A stretch of 64,000 nt of DNA from Mesostigma viride (GCA_009746045.1 RPFO01000164.1:600712-664711); one strand, 5' to 3'. Numbered from the stretch's first letter, positions 33,673 to 52,480 are shown. Program-made: numbers and translations. The notes: a model not told the origin generated them from the sequence alone.

Positions 33673-34283
33673 GCACAGGGCGTGGGCGTGAGATAGTCAT
33701 TAAAAGAGAGACCTACTGTGCAGTGTGCTGTGAGCAGAACCAAAGCGATTGGAAAGGCTGCATTACACCCACGTTTGGGTAATGGCAGCAGGTATTGAGA
33801 AAAGTCGTTATGGAGGTGTCTTGGTGATAGCGGATCACCTAGTGTGGCGATAACTATTCCATAGTCATTGCGCCTGTGAAAGGGTAACCGAGGGTACAGG
33901 AGGTCACGCTCCGAGGAGACTACTCGCCCACCCAGGTGGAGGGGCCCAGGCCTAGTCCATCCTGCAGATGGGTTTTCGAATCCGAGCCGTGGCTCACTGA
34001 CCGAATGCCATAATGGGGTAGCCGTCACGAGAAACAGTGAGGCGAGGGGCGGACTTACGAATTTCGTAAGGCCTGCTCCTTCTACCCACACGTTTCAAGT
34101 GACGGCTAGCTGTTCCGCCCCTCAAAAGAGATGGCTAGACGTACCTTTTCGTGCTGAATCCGAATCTGCCCTTTGTTTCGCGTTTAGATTACTACGTAAG
34201 GTGCTATCTCGTCCGCCGTCAGGGCCACCATAGCCAGGCCACCTCTGGCAGCAGAACTTGTCGTTGTGTGTAACTAAACTTGT
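33673..34283 (-). promoter_or_regulatory. LINE 5' UTR / internal promoter region
   Basis: This is the segment between the right target duplication and the ORF1 start. An internal promoter would be expected here. An open minus frame (34091-33609) overlaps ORF1 but lacks recognisable domains. Confidence 0.6.
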
Positions 34284-34297
34284 GTGTAACTAAATTA
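34284..34297. repeat. LINE target-site duplication, right copy
   Basis: GTGTAACTAAATTA, matching 21900-21913. Confidence 0.8.
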
Positions 34298-34887
34298 CGT
34301 AATCGGCACAAGGTGCTTTTCAGCTACGGTGGATGGTTTCCCGCCAATAGCCGATAATCCGATATATTAACGCACATTTCGATTGGTACATACACATTTT
34401 CCTCAAGACCGTCGTGATGCCGCGTGCTAGTTGTCATCAGTCCTCTCTGCTGCGACGTGCTAGCGGGCCACGCATGCCCAACTGTTGTTCGTTCTATAAC
34501 TGGGGACTGGTTTGGCCTTCCAGAGTGCAGGCTGCTGCGCAGTCCTTCGCGCGCTTCCATTTAATGGTGGAGCAGGCGACGAGCGTGTCAGTAATTTCGC
34601 GACGACTGAGATTTTCATAAAGCACACGGCGTATTTATACGAGGAATTTAGTACTTACATGGGGATGTGGGAAAACTGAGGGAAGTCCCTGCGGTGACTA
34701 ACACTGGAATACCTGTGGTTGCTGAGGCTCGGGTTATTTCTTTGTTGTTATGGCCGGACCCCGACGCCTCGATGCAAGGGCGTCGGCACGAGACGGTGTC
34801 CTGAAATGAATACTGCCGCAATTGACGGAATGGAGTTGGCACACATTCTGGCTTTCTACGCACCTCGAGTAACAAAGAGATAGTGGA
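34298..34887 (+). promoter_or_regulatory. Upstream region of the tandem GT2 gene
   Basis: About 590 bp between the LINE and the start codon at 34888. No repeat or ORF of note. Role inferred from position. Confidence 0.45.
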
Positions 34888-41851
<6,964 letters not shown>

Positions 41852-42763
41852 TTTGGCTGGGGGATGCACGGCATGCTTTTACGGCATGCTTATAATGGTT
41901 TGACTTTGCCAGCTGTCAGCGTGACAGCCGTGCATGGGACATTTGGTTGGCTGCCAGATGTGCTGACCAGCCACCAGGCCTGACCGTTGTGCTCGGAGCA
42001 GCGTGTACCTGCAAGTTGTCGGGGCCAACTTTTGGCATCGGAGAAGCACAGAAGATCCCTTGAAGGCATTCAATTGTTTAGTGACATGGATGTGCAGCCC
42101 TTGGGATGGTCAAACCATCCCGTGATTTGTTGGCCTGAATGAAAGGTCTGGGACGGCTTGGATGAAAGTCATGAACTGTCCTTTTGTCATCAGTTGATGT
42201 CAGTAGCCTAATGCCAGCCCACACTGTCCACTGGGAGCTGCTGGGGTGGTAGCAACAAAACAAATTGTTGGCCAGATGGCATGCCCAATCCTTTGCTTGA
42301 CTTGGCCTGTGAGTGGAGACCATTTTTTCACCGACTCTCACGAGATCGAATTCAATTCAATTCAATATTCAATTCAATTCAATTCAATTCAATTCAATTC
42401 AATTCAAGTTAGCAACTTCTAGTCCGCGCACCAACTTAATTAATTAATTAATTAATAGACACGTGACTGCGTCACGTGAGCACCAACTTATCGGGAAAAA
42501 ACTTCACTTATAAATGTACTCGATTTCTCCGTCAAACCTTATCGACCGGGTTTTGAACCAACCCACGAACGCAGTAGATATGCAGTTCCAACGGTCCAAA
42601 TTGCAACATCGTGCGACCGACGAGCCAGGCACCAAATCGATCGCCTCGGTTCCTTTGTTACTCGTGAGCCATTTTGCGACGTCGTGTGGATCCCCACCCC
42701 CTTTTCCATGCATGAACGTGAGATGCAAGATCCGCTTCCCTGACCGGGAATTCCTTCCAATAC
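41852..42763. other. Intergenic region with AATTC and TTAA runs
   Basis: No gene seen. It holds an (AATTC)n run (42352-42408), a (TTAA)n run (42435-42456) and a palindrome CACGTGACTGCGTCACGTG (42462-42480). The two runs resemble tails of the family-B and family-A retroelements, but no body could be assigned. Confidence 0.6.
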
Positions 42764-43286
42764 CGTCGTGCAGTATTGAATTGAATTGAATTGAATTGTA
42801 ACATAACTCCGTTGGGAGTATATGTAGCACATAGCCCAGAGAAGGGGCATATGGCCTATCATACATTCTAAGCTACTTCCTGCAAGGGTGGGAATGTAAA
42901 CAACACTTGCTCTAGGTGCACTAGGGCACCTGCACCACCCAGAGTTTCAGGCAACACCCAGCGAAGGGGAGCCTGTCATAGGTGGGGAAGATCATCATGG
43001 CTATACAAGAGCTAGGACATGGCTTCTCTACAGAGAGCATCTCTCTGCATGGCATAGCATGGCGAAATTCTTAATGCAACATCCATGGGTCCCGTTATAG
43101 GCAGGGCTTGGCTAAATTCTGTAGACAACATCCATGGGGGCCATTATGGGCGCACATGCGCGTGGGCCACATGCTAGGCTAAGCCTGACTAATCTACACT
43201 ACTGGTATGAATTCCCTAGTCTGAGGTGGCAGGAGGGGGCTGCCAGGGCTTGTGGTCAACGTGGATGACCGCCCCCCTCCAGTATA

Positions 43287-44379
43287 ATTAATTAATTAAT
43301 TAAACTCGTGCTCCCGTTGGGGAGTCACGGAGCACCGAAGTGCTTTTAATCCCTGTGTGTGCACTACAGGAGAAAGGGCAGAGACCCCCAGTCTCCTTCA
43401 TGCCAAAGGCATGCCACAGCTGCAATCGGGCGCGGCTAGCTAAAAGGACAGGCTAACGATCCGGCAAACTGTGGGTGCAATAAGACCCGTGTGAGCATGT
43501 CATAGCAAGGAGCGTGGGCAAGTAATCTGAACATAGCCAGGGCGTAGCATGGCTGTACTAGAACTAGGCTAAGGCTATGGCTGGTTGTGTACCGTGCGTT
43601 GGCGGCACGTGACTAGGTTTGTTGGCACAGCTAGGCAAACATTCTAGGCATGGCTGCCTTAGCGACAGTGACTCCAATGGTTACAAGCTAGGGCTATTGC
43701 TATTCTAGCCCGCTGGGGGCGTCCACATCTTGTGGTTGATCATCAGGTCCCCGCCCCTCCAGTACACCTTGGGCTTCTGGGGGTCCTGCTTATGGCGGAG
43801 GTATTCCGGCCACAGGTCGCGTCGCTGCTGTTGCTGAGCGGGGGTTAGGTCGTCATCCAGCGTCCAGGTGAGGTCGTGCAACCGCTTGCGACGAGAGAGG
43901 AACCGCTGCTTATCCTCAGGGGAGAGGAAGGTGAGCAGGACTGGTGGGGTGGCCGGGCCTTGTCCCGTGAGTGGGGAAGGCGGTGGCACCCACGCAGTTC
44001 TACCTCACCTACCAGGCCCATGAGGGTAAGAAGCTGGTTCTTGATCTCGTCAGCAAGGGAGGTTGACGTCTCACCTGGCTTCTGGGGGAAGCGACGTAGC
44101 ACCACTCGGCACTCGCGGCGAGCGCGATCAGTGACCTCCCGTTGCTGGGCCTGGCGGTGGTCCTCCAGCTCCTGGAGCTTCGTGGCGATGGCGTCGGTGG
44201 TGGAGGCGGTCGCTGTCCGCAGCAGGTCCGCGTAGGAGAGCGGGAGGTCACCAGCATCCTGCCGGGGTGGCTGGGAGGCAATGGTGGCCGTCTGCTCCGC
44301 TAGCTTTGGGACCTGTGTGGCCAGGGCCTCGGTGTGGGCGGTGATGGCCTCAAGCTTCTTCATGAGCACGCCGCACTTG
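43287..44379 (-). mobile_element. Younger family-A ORF1-only retroelement, 5'-truncated
   Basis: Flanked by the 11-bp target duplication CCTCCAGTATA (43276-43286 and 44380-44390). The 3' end is a (TTAA)n tail beside 43287, then a ~390-bp 3' UTR nearly identical, in reverse, to 61359-61741. ORF1 sequence starts at KCGVLMKKLEAITAHTEALA. It interrupts the C-terminal domain of the family-B ORF1. Confidence 0.92.
43705..44379 (-). pseudogene. Family-A ORF1 fragment with frameshift
   Basis: It matches the 60255-61358 ORF almost exactly from KCGV onward (RRECRVVLRRFPQKPGETST, LDDDLTPAQQQQRRDLWPEY, VYWRGGDLMINHKMWTPPAG). A small shift near 43960-43985, in the run after SRDKA, splits it into two frames. 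Confidence 0.88.
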
Positions 44380-45145
44380 CCTCCAGTATACCGGCTTCCC
44401 GGCCCCCTGCGCTGTGCCGGAGCTGAAGGTAGGTCGGCCATAGCTCGCGTCGCCGCTGTTGCTGGGCCAGGGTCAAGTCGTCGTCCAGCGTGAAGCGAGT
44501 CCTCGAGAGCTTCTTGCGGCATTTAAGGAACGACAGCTTGTCCGCCATCAGTACTTAAAGGTGAGGAGCACGGGTGCCGGGCCAGCCTTCCCCCGCGCGC
44601 GGGGGAGGCGGACAGCCGACATGTCCAGCTCACCAGTGAGTAGCATGGGGGCAAGAATGTCGCGCTTAAATGCCTCAAGAAGGCTCGTGGAGGTCTCACC
44701 TGCCGGCTGGTCGAAGTGCTTGACGATGACATTGTGGCTGCGCCGGGCGATGTCGGCTTCCTCGCGAAGGTCGAGGGCTTGTTGCTTGAGTTGTGCCGAG
44801 ATGGTGGAGGTGGTGGAGGTGGTGTGCTGCTTAACCCCTAAACCGTCCTCGTGCCGATTTTCGACTGCGAGTTTTTCTCATGCCTCACATTCGGCATGAG
44901 TTTGTGCGCCCTGTAGGGATTTGGCGGGAAGGTTTTGGCCGGAACCAACTAGACCACCGAAAAGATCTAGATTCACTCTATCCGTAGGACACTTGTCTGA
45001 CCGTATTTGACCACCGTATCAGGGTGGAAACCCTGGTCAAAGTCAACAGGGTACCCTGGTGCATGCAGGTTTGGGCGGTAAAAAAAATTGACAAAAACGT
45101 ACGAAAACGAAGGATGCGAAAAAAGGGGGGAGCGCGGACGTAGAC

Positions 45146-46408
45146 ATGGCGGACGAAATGCAGGCAGATATACGGACTTTCAAGGTAAAGAAGGGCATTT
45201 TCATGGCAGTGCCTGTGGAAAAATTCGGACTAGACTGGGCGATAGAGCAGTATGGGGAAAAACACAGCGAGGTACGTTTGCCGGGCAAGGTAGTGACAGT
45301 GAACAGGTCCGGAGATGGTGCACGGTGCTATTTCCCGGACGACAAGCTCACGTACCCATTCACCCGTGAGCAGATTTTCATATATTCGTGCAGCTCAGAT
45401 GAGTACGAAGCTCTAGTGAAAGAATGCGCAGCCAGGAAGGTCCCAACGGCAGGTAGCAGTGACGATGATAGCGAGCAGGGCCAGGATAGCGATTCTGACG
45501 CCGGCGAGGACGACGACGACAAATCCGAGGATATCGAGCTGCCCACACCGGTCAAGCGACGCGAGCCGGGGAAGCGCGCTGTCGGCAACCCGAAGAAGAA
45601 CCCAGCCATCAGCCACGCCCCGAAAAGGCGCCGTCAGACCAAGGCGGCGGCCAGCGAGAGCGTTGTCTCGGACGCTTCCGATGACGACTTTGTTTACCAG
45701 AAGGGTGCGGAGGGTCCGGTGCCGAGCGGTGAGGCTGAGCTCGATGATTCGTTTTTCCTAACGACACGCCTGCCACTGAGGAGCCAGCCGAGACTGTCTG
45801 GAAATCTGGTTTCGGCAAGCCAGGTGTGTTTCCTTTTCCCGATACTCCGGTGCTGTCGCCGATGACGGGTACCGCCTGCTATCAAAACCTTTCCCCTGTC
45901 CAGCTCAAGTTTGGGCCCCTCGGGCTGTTCTCCCTTTTCTGGTCCCAACGTGATGTCGTGGCCAAGATTGTCAAGGAGACCAACGACTATGCTGAGCTCA
46001 AGGGGGCGGGCAAGCCAGGTGAGCGTGAGTGGCACCCCTTAACAATGCATGAGATGGGCAAATTTCTGGGTGGAGCAGGTGCTGTGCCAACTGTGCTGCG
46101 CGCAAGGCAGGAAGCACAAGACCTCGGTCATGTGCGAGCACTGTGACATGGCGTTCTGCAGCAACAGCGAGCGGAACTGCTTCGGCCTCTTCCACTCCGG
46201 GCAGGTGGAGGGGCTGGACTTCAACGTGACGAAGCAGCGGGTATGGCAGCGCCTCTCCCAGCGTGGCGAATGCGCCAAGAATTTCAAGGGCGCCACTACC
46301 ACGAGGGGGGCAGCAGCCACCACCCGGAAGCTCAAGGGGGTGGCGCGGCGCCGCCATCTCAGGGCGGAGCATGTCCGCCTGGGATATAGTCCTACGGAGG
46401 CTGACTAA
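45146..46408 (+). pseudogene. piggyBac transposase lacking its catalytic core
   Basis: The start MADEMQADIRTF opens an acidic N-terminal region (SDDDSEQGQDSDSDAG). One base appears lost in the TTTTTCC run near 45755; after it, another frame reads ACYQNLSPVQLKFGPLGLFS, VVAKIVKETNDYA and WHPLTMHEMGKFLG, the conserved N-terminal block of DDE_Tnp_1_7. At about 46070 it jumps to the C-terminal Cys-rich domain (CQLCCAQGRKHKTSVMCEHC and CFGLFH). The ~300 residues holding the catalytic Asp residues are missing, so it cannot catalyse transposition. It may still bind DNA. Confidence 0.88.
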
Positions 46409-46868
46409 GAATGCTAGCATTTGTTGCCTACGTGGCATGGCATTTGGCCTTTCCTGCCCGCGCTCATGCGCGCCGTGTATCACCATGGGCCGGCATGGTT
46501 TGAAGTGTGTGTTATTGTTTCATGGACCCACCTGTGCATGTGTTATTTGGTTTCATGTTGTTAGCCTGCATGGGTTATTGTTTCATGGTCATGTCTTATT
46601 AGCTTTCATGTTTATGCATAACTTGTGCAGTTTGAAAATCTGCTCCGTGATGGTCACAGTGCCACCTATTTCTAGTTGGCAATTTTCAGTGTTACTGCAT
46701 GCATGGTCCCTTGGTCACTAATTTATCTAGGAGTGCTGGGATGTTTTGACTTTGTGTGCAAGGTCCATCATGCATGTAAAAATAAGTACCACAGTATCAG
46801 CGGGTCTGCAAGCATTTACGCTTATTGTGGCATATATTTGTGCCACATAGGCTGGAATAAACATAATC

Positions 46869-47356
46869 ATGCATGTTTCATGCTTACCTATCATTTCCAT
46901 GTTCAAAACTGCACTAGGATGTTTATTCTAGCCCCCCCAAACTGGTGACTCAAAATAGTCACCAGCTATTTTTAGCATTATCTTGTGGGTCCCTGGGTGA
47001 AACAAGACATGTAAGTGTTTGGATGTAGTGCTTGGGTACAGTTGCAGTCCCCCCTGAAATACTAGGGTGAAATCCAAGGTATACGTGCTCCATCATGCAT
47101 GATAAGGTTGTGAACCCCGTACTCGCGGCCCGCGCGTAGTCGTCTCCAATCATATCCGGCAGGGACCTGCAGTGGTTATGGCAGGTATTGGTGGCACACA
47201 GGTTGGAATAAGTGTTAGCATGCATACTCCATGCTTACCTATCGTTTCCATGTTCAAAACTGCACTAGGATGCCTATTTTAGCCCCCAAAAAACTCGCGA
47301 CTCAAAATAGTCACCAGTTATTTTTAGCACCAGCTGATGGGTCCCTGGGGGAGTTA
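46869..47356 (+). repeat. ~125-bp direct repeat inside the piggyBac element
   Basis: Segments 46869-46995 and 47232-47356 share CATGCTTACCTAT, TTCCATGTTCAAAACTGCAC and TCAAAATAGTCACCAG with about 85-90% identity by eye. Confidence 0.85.
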
Positions 47357-47907
47357 CAATTTTTAGTGTTTGTATCCCATCCTAACTAAAAAATCTATCT
47401 ACAAAACCAACCCCAGGGTCAACTCATCGAGGAAAGGGGTCTATCATCCATTATAAGGGTGTCACCGCGCGCACTCACCGTACCCCCCTGAGGGGGGGGC
47501 TATTTATAGAGCAGGGGGGGCTAGCACTGGGACCACCCACTATACCCCCAGGTGGGCCCTAATATGGTTATGCTTGGTTCCTAGTATGGTCTAGAAAAAA
47601 TAATTAGGCTGAATGGGGGCACCTGTGGCATACTGTGCAACTCATGACTCATTTTAGTCACGAGTCAAAGACGGTTGAGGGGTTAAGCAAGTCCGCCCAG
47701 GTGGAGGGAGCATCGCCGGCCGAGCCAGCAGACGCCGGCTGGGCGGCGATGTCCTTTACCGGCCGCCTGGGCGGTGAGGCCGGCGGTGTCATGCAAGCTC
47801 TCAAGGGCGTTGGCGGTGGCTTGAAGGCGGTGGTCGAGGTCGAGGAGCTGGGCTTTGATGTCGGCAGTGGAGGCGGAAATGGCAGTGGAGGTGGCGTCGT
47901 GCAGTAT

Positions 47908-50900
47908 CCCAATGCACAACCAGTCTAGAAACGCCCAACCGGCCAGCTGGTGCAAGCTTGTTATCCGACAGAGCGCCACGCCGCATTCCCGCTCCGGCCC
48001 AGGTTCATCGGTGGCCTTTCGATCCTGTGTTTGCTTCAATGGACTACATACTTGTGCGCAAGTGCTGGCGTTCTTCCGTCATCGATGCCCGTACACTGAC
48101 CACCCCGGCCAAGTGTTGCATCGGATAACCGCATGGTCCTCGCAGGCCTTGCGCCTACGTCTTCAGGCTCCCGCGGCCGAGCGCCGCCGCCCCCGCCCCC
48201 GCCCTGATTGGACCTGCATACGCCCCGTCCGCGGGCGCCAGGAGAAGTGGTCAGAGGTCAGGACAAGTGCCGCGCGACGCAATCAGGTCCGCCTTCGTGG
48301 CTGCGCAACCTTTGATGTACCTGCAGGATGCCGAACGCGGCCCATGGATCTCACGTGCGCCACCTTACGAACTGTTTATGCCATGATTCCTTGTATGGAT
48401 CAATCTCAGCTGCTTGATCCCTGAGCAACCCCGCGCCCGCCCAGCCGCCCCGCTATAATACCTGCGCAATGCCCTGGTGGTCGCCGCCCGGCTAGCCCTA
48501 GCGCACTGCCCACCGCCGCCGCGGGGAGGACCTGTACCCATATACCATGAGCGGCTTACTCAATCAAGCATAGCAGATGGCTGCCGCACACGCAGAGGAG
48601 GTGGAGACCCAGGCTCAAGTGCCACGGAGATCAATCGCCACACGGCCTCCAACCAGCACAAGGCGGCATGGCTGATGGCGGTCTCTCGACTGTCTCACCT
48701 GATGCTGGGAAACGCAAAGGCCTGACATCCCAGGCACCCCCAGTGACGTACGCCTTTCAAGATTTGGTTCAGCTAGATCCCAGGCCACTCAATTATCGCC
48801 GCGGGGCCGGGCTCAGGACTGGAGACCTGGACCAACCCCCCCCCGCTCAACCCGGCCGCTGCCGCTGCACGCCCTGCGGCTAGCCACGGCGGACCTATTG
48901 AGGCCCCCGCAGGCGCCCACCCGGCCCTGAAACGGACTATTTGGTCCCACCAAGTGCTGCTCTCCGCCCCCCTGGTGGACGGCCCCCCACGACGAGTGAA
49001 CCCCCTGAGAAGGGGCTGCTGCCATCTCCACCCTCGATCCGCAACGACTTGCTGCCATGGGAGTGGGCAATATTTCACCGACGGAGGTCGGTGCTTAATT
49101 ATTAAGATGCCTGAGCAGCCTTGAGCGCCTTTCCTCCGGGGCGTTTAATTGCAACCGTCGATTCTACGATATGACCCCCCGGGCCCCGCCAAGGTATTGG
49201 AAGCCCGCTGTCCGGGCCATGCATGCTCTACAAGGGCAAGGGGTCCGCCACGGATACCGGTCGCGGCAACTTTAGTAGTGGTCGGGCGTCTGCACAGCTC
49301 AGCTGCAGCATCCTGGCAGAGCGGCACCTCCCCCGGCCAGCACGGACTCCATCCTTGAGCTGCAGACTGTGGCGGAGCAGCTAGCGCCAATGGAGCCCTG
49401 AGCAGCAGCTCGCCGACCTGAATGCGCCTGACGGCCCACTCAACACTCTCGCGGCCAACTTAGGTCAACAATAATGAAGCCAGTGAGTCACACTTAATAA
49501 TCCAGCCTCAGTTTACTTCTACTACGCAGAGCACTTTGTCACCAAGGTTTCAGAGGCCGGCACAGCTACTTTGACCGCCTGCCTTAACCACGTGGAAGGC
49601 TAAGTCGGCCAAGGCACCGTGAAACGTGAGGCAGTTGCTACCAATTAAGGTACTGAAGCTGGAGCCCTGGCCACGTTTTACATCCGGCTGACTGCCGGCG
49701 GCTGCGAAAGACCTATACACCTGATCCACGGCTGAATGTCGTGGACGGTGGTCGGCTGTAATCAGAACTTGTACAGTATCTTTGGAACAGAATACTCATA
49801 CGAATATCACGACGTTCTGCATCAGTATAGATTGATGTAGCTTTTATCGACCAGCAACAGAACCCATGTAAAATCCTAGTCCGCGGGCGTTGCCCCGGCG
49901 CCTCGGAAATTAGACGTGCATGAGTCACAGTCAAAGACCATAAACTGAATATTCCATTGCCGAGAGAGAATAGCCGGGTAAATCAAACACCAACACCTAT
50001 ATGCCCGCCGTCATGCACCGTTGGAAGACGATGCACGACGTGTGCATACATGATGCATATAAATATGATCGACCCACCGCGTTCAACTCCAAGGCCAGCC
50101 CGGCCATCAGTGACATTCGATCACAATCACAGACCGGTTTCGGAATAGCAGTGGGTTGTTGAAACCCACTCTTCCGACTATAGCTACGAATGATAGACCA
50201 CTGGAATGTGTTATAAACCTAAAAGCCACCGGACTTAGTATATAGCTATATACGAATGGGCGTACACTGGAAAATGCCCTAGACTAAGGCTTAGCCCACC
50301 ACGTGGCTCGGCCTTGCTAGCGGGCGCTACACCACAGCGCCGGGCCCTGACCTACACATGCACCGTGTATGCTAGTAAAAGCACCACAACTCCAACGTAG
50401 GTCAACCCCTGGGAAAAGGGTGCGTAGCTAGCTACACAAATTGACGACAGTATATTGTTACGGCCAATATGTTCACTAAAGAACCCTAAATAAATACTGG
50501 CTTGGGCGTAACAGTGCTCTTAATTCTTGTCCCGCCGCGTCACCGGGAAGAGGCCTTGAAACGCACACAGGCATTGGTGACGTGTGATAACGACCTCCCA
50601 TTTCACGCGATAAACAAAACCACATTTTGCCTGTTCCACCACCGCGGCCACCGCCTCGATCGAAGACGGCCGGGGGGGCGGAATAATGTCTGACCGACTT
50701 CCCTTTTCCTGCTTAAGGGGACGTGGCGCGCCGAATATTTTCCGCGCGAAAAAATTCGCGGCACCGGCCGTACCGTGAAAAGTGGGTGCTCCGTGCGCGC
50801 ACCACTTGCGGAAGTGGCCATGGCGACTGCGTTTAGGCGAAACTAGCAATGTAGGGCTAGAGAAATGCAAAAAAAATGCTTGGATGTTGAAGAGGATGAT

Positions 50901-52480
50901 TTAATAATGTTGGTTTGTGGCGGCAAGTGGCTGGTTTACAATATCGCTGCTTTCTTTTACTGCCATCGGCATGGGGGGTAATCTGCATTTTTTGGTCGCG
51001 CGGAATAAAATAGAATTCGTGATTGCGGCAGTAAATTCTCAGTTTTGGGGGTCTTCTTGTCCGTGAAGGATGCATTCATATCGGTAGCATCGAATTCTAA
51101 ACCGAACGGGTGCTTTTTGCTACATTTTCGGCCATTCTCGGTAAGTATTTTTTCAGGCCTGCGCAGTGCATGTCGGAACCTTCCTTGGAAGAACGGCCGT
51201 TGTTGCGCGCCTGGGCGAGGGATCTACGAGGTCAAGGTATAGATTTGTGGCGACTGTTATCTACTATCAGTTCTTTCTTCGAAGAGCTCATCGTTCGAAG
51301 TTTTTTGCGTTCGTTTTGGTCAGTTTCCGCCAGTTAACTCTCCGTTGCTTGCTGTCGTGTTGACGAATACCTGGCAGCTTTAGCTTGTTTTCGTTGATGT
51401 CTTGATCAAATCCGCTTCAGTCTCAGCCGATAGATCCTAGGGAAGGCGTAAGGGATTTCATAGCACGTGTTCTGGCAAGGATGTTGTGCGTATGGACGCT
51501 TCTTGTTGTGTGATAGTGACGCACCCTTTCCTCGCAGCGGCATCACAGCGGTCAGAAGCTGAACGGCCGCCACTGGTTTCTTTGCATTTTATCGTGCAGG
51601 GAAGGAATTTTTTAAATCGACGATCATGTTGGAGATATTGCATTTGTGTGACTGCATGTAGATAGCTGCCATCATTGGTTTATTTTAGCTTTCCTTGTTA
51701 TGATGATGTGACAAGACAGCAATGTTGCTGAGCCAACCATGGTTGACATGGTTGACTGCATACAAGCTTTGTATGCCATGATCTCCTTGGTTCCTTGCCC
51801 TCCATAGTTCCAGTTTGTTGCCCATGTCGGGTAGTTCAGTTAAGGAGTTGTTGCTGTGTTGGTAAGCTTGGTTGGCATAACCCTTACAATCTAACCTGGG
51901 AGAAACATAGAAAATGCTGGTAATGCATGTTAGTGCCATAATCATTATTGCTATTCACGTACTTATAAGTCTGGCCATGCTCGAGGGACGGTGAAGGAGT
52001 ATGAGGTGCGTGGCCACCCCTTTGTACTTCACATCATATTCAGCATGGATTTGATCCATGTTGATGGCATGTAAAGTGTGATTGTGTTTACTTGCTTTCT
52101 GAGTGGTCCTTAGCGCCTTGTCAGGTAGTGAGTGGTCGTCTAGGAAACCCATCAGTGCGTGCCACAGTGACCCCCAACCTTGAGCATGTGTCGTCATCAG
52201 TGTGCTAGAGTTAATTATATGTGCTTTTGATCATAGATTTGCTGAGTTCTTGGCATGAAGTTTACAAGGTAACCTTGGGTAGAGTATAGTGTATGCTCTC
52301 TTGGCATGTATGCCTAGCGATCGTGTTGCTATGCTTGCGCTGGCAAGGTTGGCCATGCCGAGGGCAGGTGAGGGAAGATGTGGTGCCTAGCCGTTTGCTT
52401 ATGTTTTGTGATCGAGTGGGGCATGCTTTCTGGCTTTTTGGATGGAAAACAGCATGCCTAAGTGGCCATATACAAAGAAC
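47908..52480. other. Degenerate repeat-derived sequence without an intact gene
   Basis: No convincing gene. 49330-49520 resembles, on the plus strand, the family-A ORF1 N-terminal region at 59095-59270 (shared GCTCGCCGACCTGAA, CCAGCCTCAGTTTACT) but with stops and frameshifts, so it is an old copy. A short match to the family-B 3' UTR (AAGGCTTAGCC..CCACGTGGC) occurs near 50287. 50500-52480 holds only short ORFs without recognisable domains. Confidence 0.6.

Larger units (their letters stand above)
21914..34283 (-). mobile_element. Full-length L1-type LINE with ORF1 and ORF2, split by a hAT element
   Basis: It is flanked by a 14-bp direct repeat, GTGTAACTAAATTA (21900-21913 and 34284-34297). 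On the minus strand it holds a ~610-bp 5' UTR, ORF1 (33672-32017), ORF2 (start 32014) and a ~120-bp 3' UTR with no poly(A). The hAT insertion at 22093-27658 separates the last 16 codons of ORF2 and the 3' UTR from the rest. Without the insert the LINE is about 6.8 kb. It lies between two divergent glycosyltransferase genes. Confidence 0.9.
44835..47682 (+). mobile_element. piggyBac-family element, internally deleted
   Basis: TTAA flanks both sides (44831-44834, 47683-47686). The termini CCCCTAAACCGTC and GACGGTTGAGGGG form a 13-bp inverted repeat with one mismatch. TTAA duplications with C-rich ends are diagnostic. The 2.85-kb element keeps the N- and C-terminal parts of its transposase. A ~125-bp direct repeat (46869-46995 and 47232-47356) fills the 3' non-coding side. 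Confidence 0.93.
42777..47894 (-). mobile_element. Family-B ORF1-only retroelement, carrying piggyBac and family-A insertions
   Basis: It is flanked by a 13-bp target duplication CGTCGTGCAGTAT (42764-42776 and 47895-47907). Reading leftward: ORF1 from the coiled-coil region onward (5'-truncated), interrupted at 47682-44835 by piggyBac and at 44379-43287 by a younger family-A element, a stop at 43216, a ~415-bp 3' UTR and a (TTGAA)n tail (AATTC on the element strand). Without inserts it is about 1.16 kb. There is no ORF2 between the ORF1 stop and the tail. Confidence 0.9.
43216..47894 (-). pseudogene. Family-B L1-type ORF1 protein remnant
   Basis: Pieces: 47894-47687 (helical ATANALESLHDTAG, then STWADLL), 44834-44380 (KQHTTSTTSTISAQLKQ, RRSHNVIVKHFDQPAGETS, TLDDDLTLAQQQRRRELW), and 43286-43216 (YWRGAVIHVDHKPW). 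Across the piggyBac TTAA the frame is exact (ADLL/KQH). The order coiled coil, RRM-like core, C-terminal domain is that of L1 ORF1p. Frameshifts are present in pieces 1 and 2. Confidence 0.85.

Noticed and set aside
33930-34020. tRNA gene in the LINE 5' UTR (GGATTCGAAAACCC)
   Set aside because: Only a loose B-box resemblance; no A box at the right distance and no cloverleaf.
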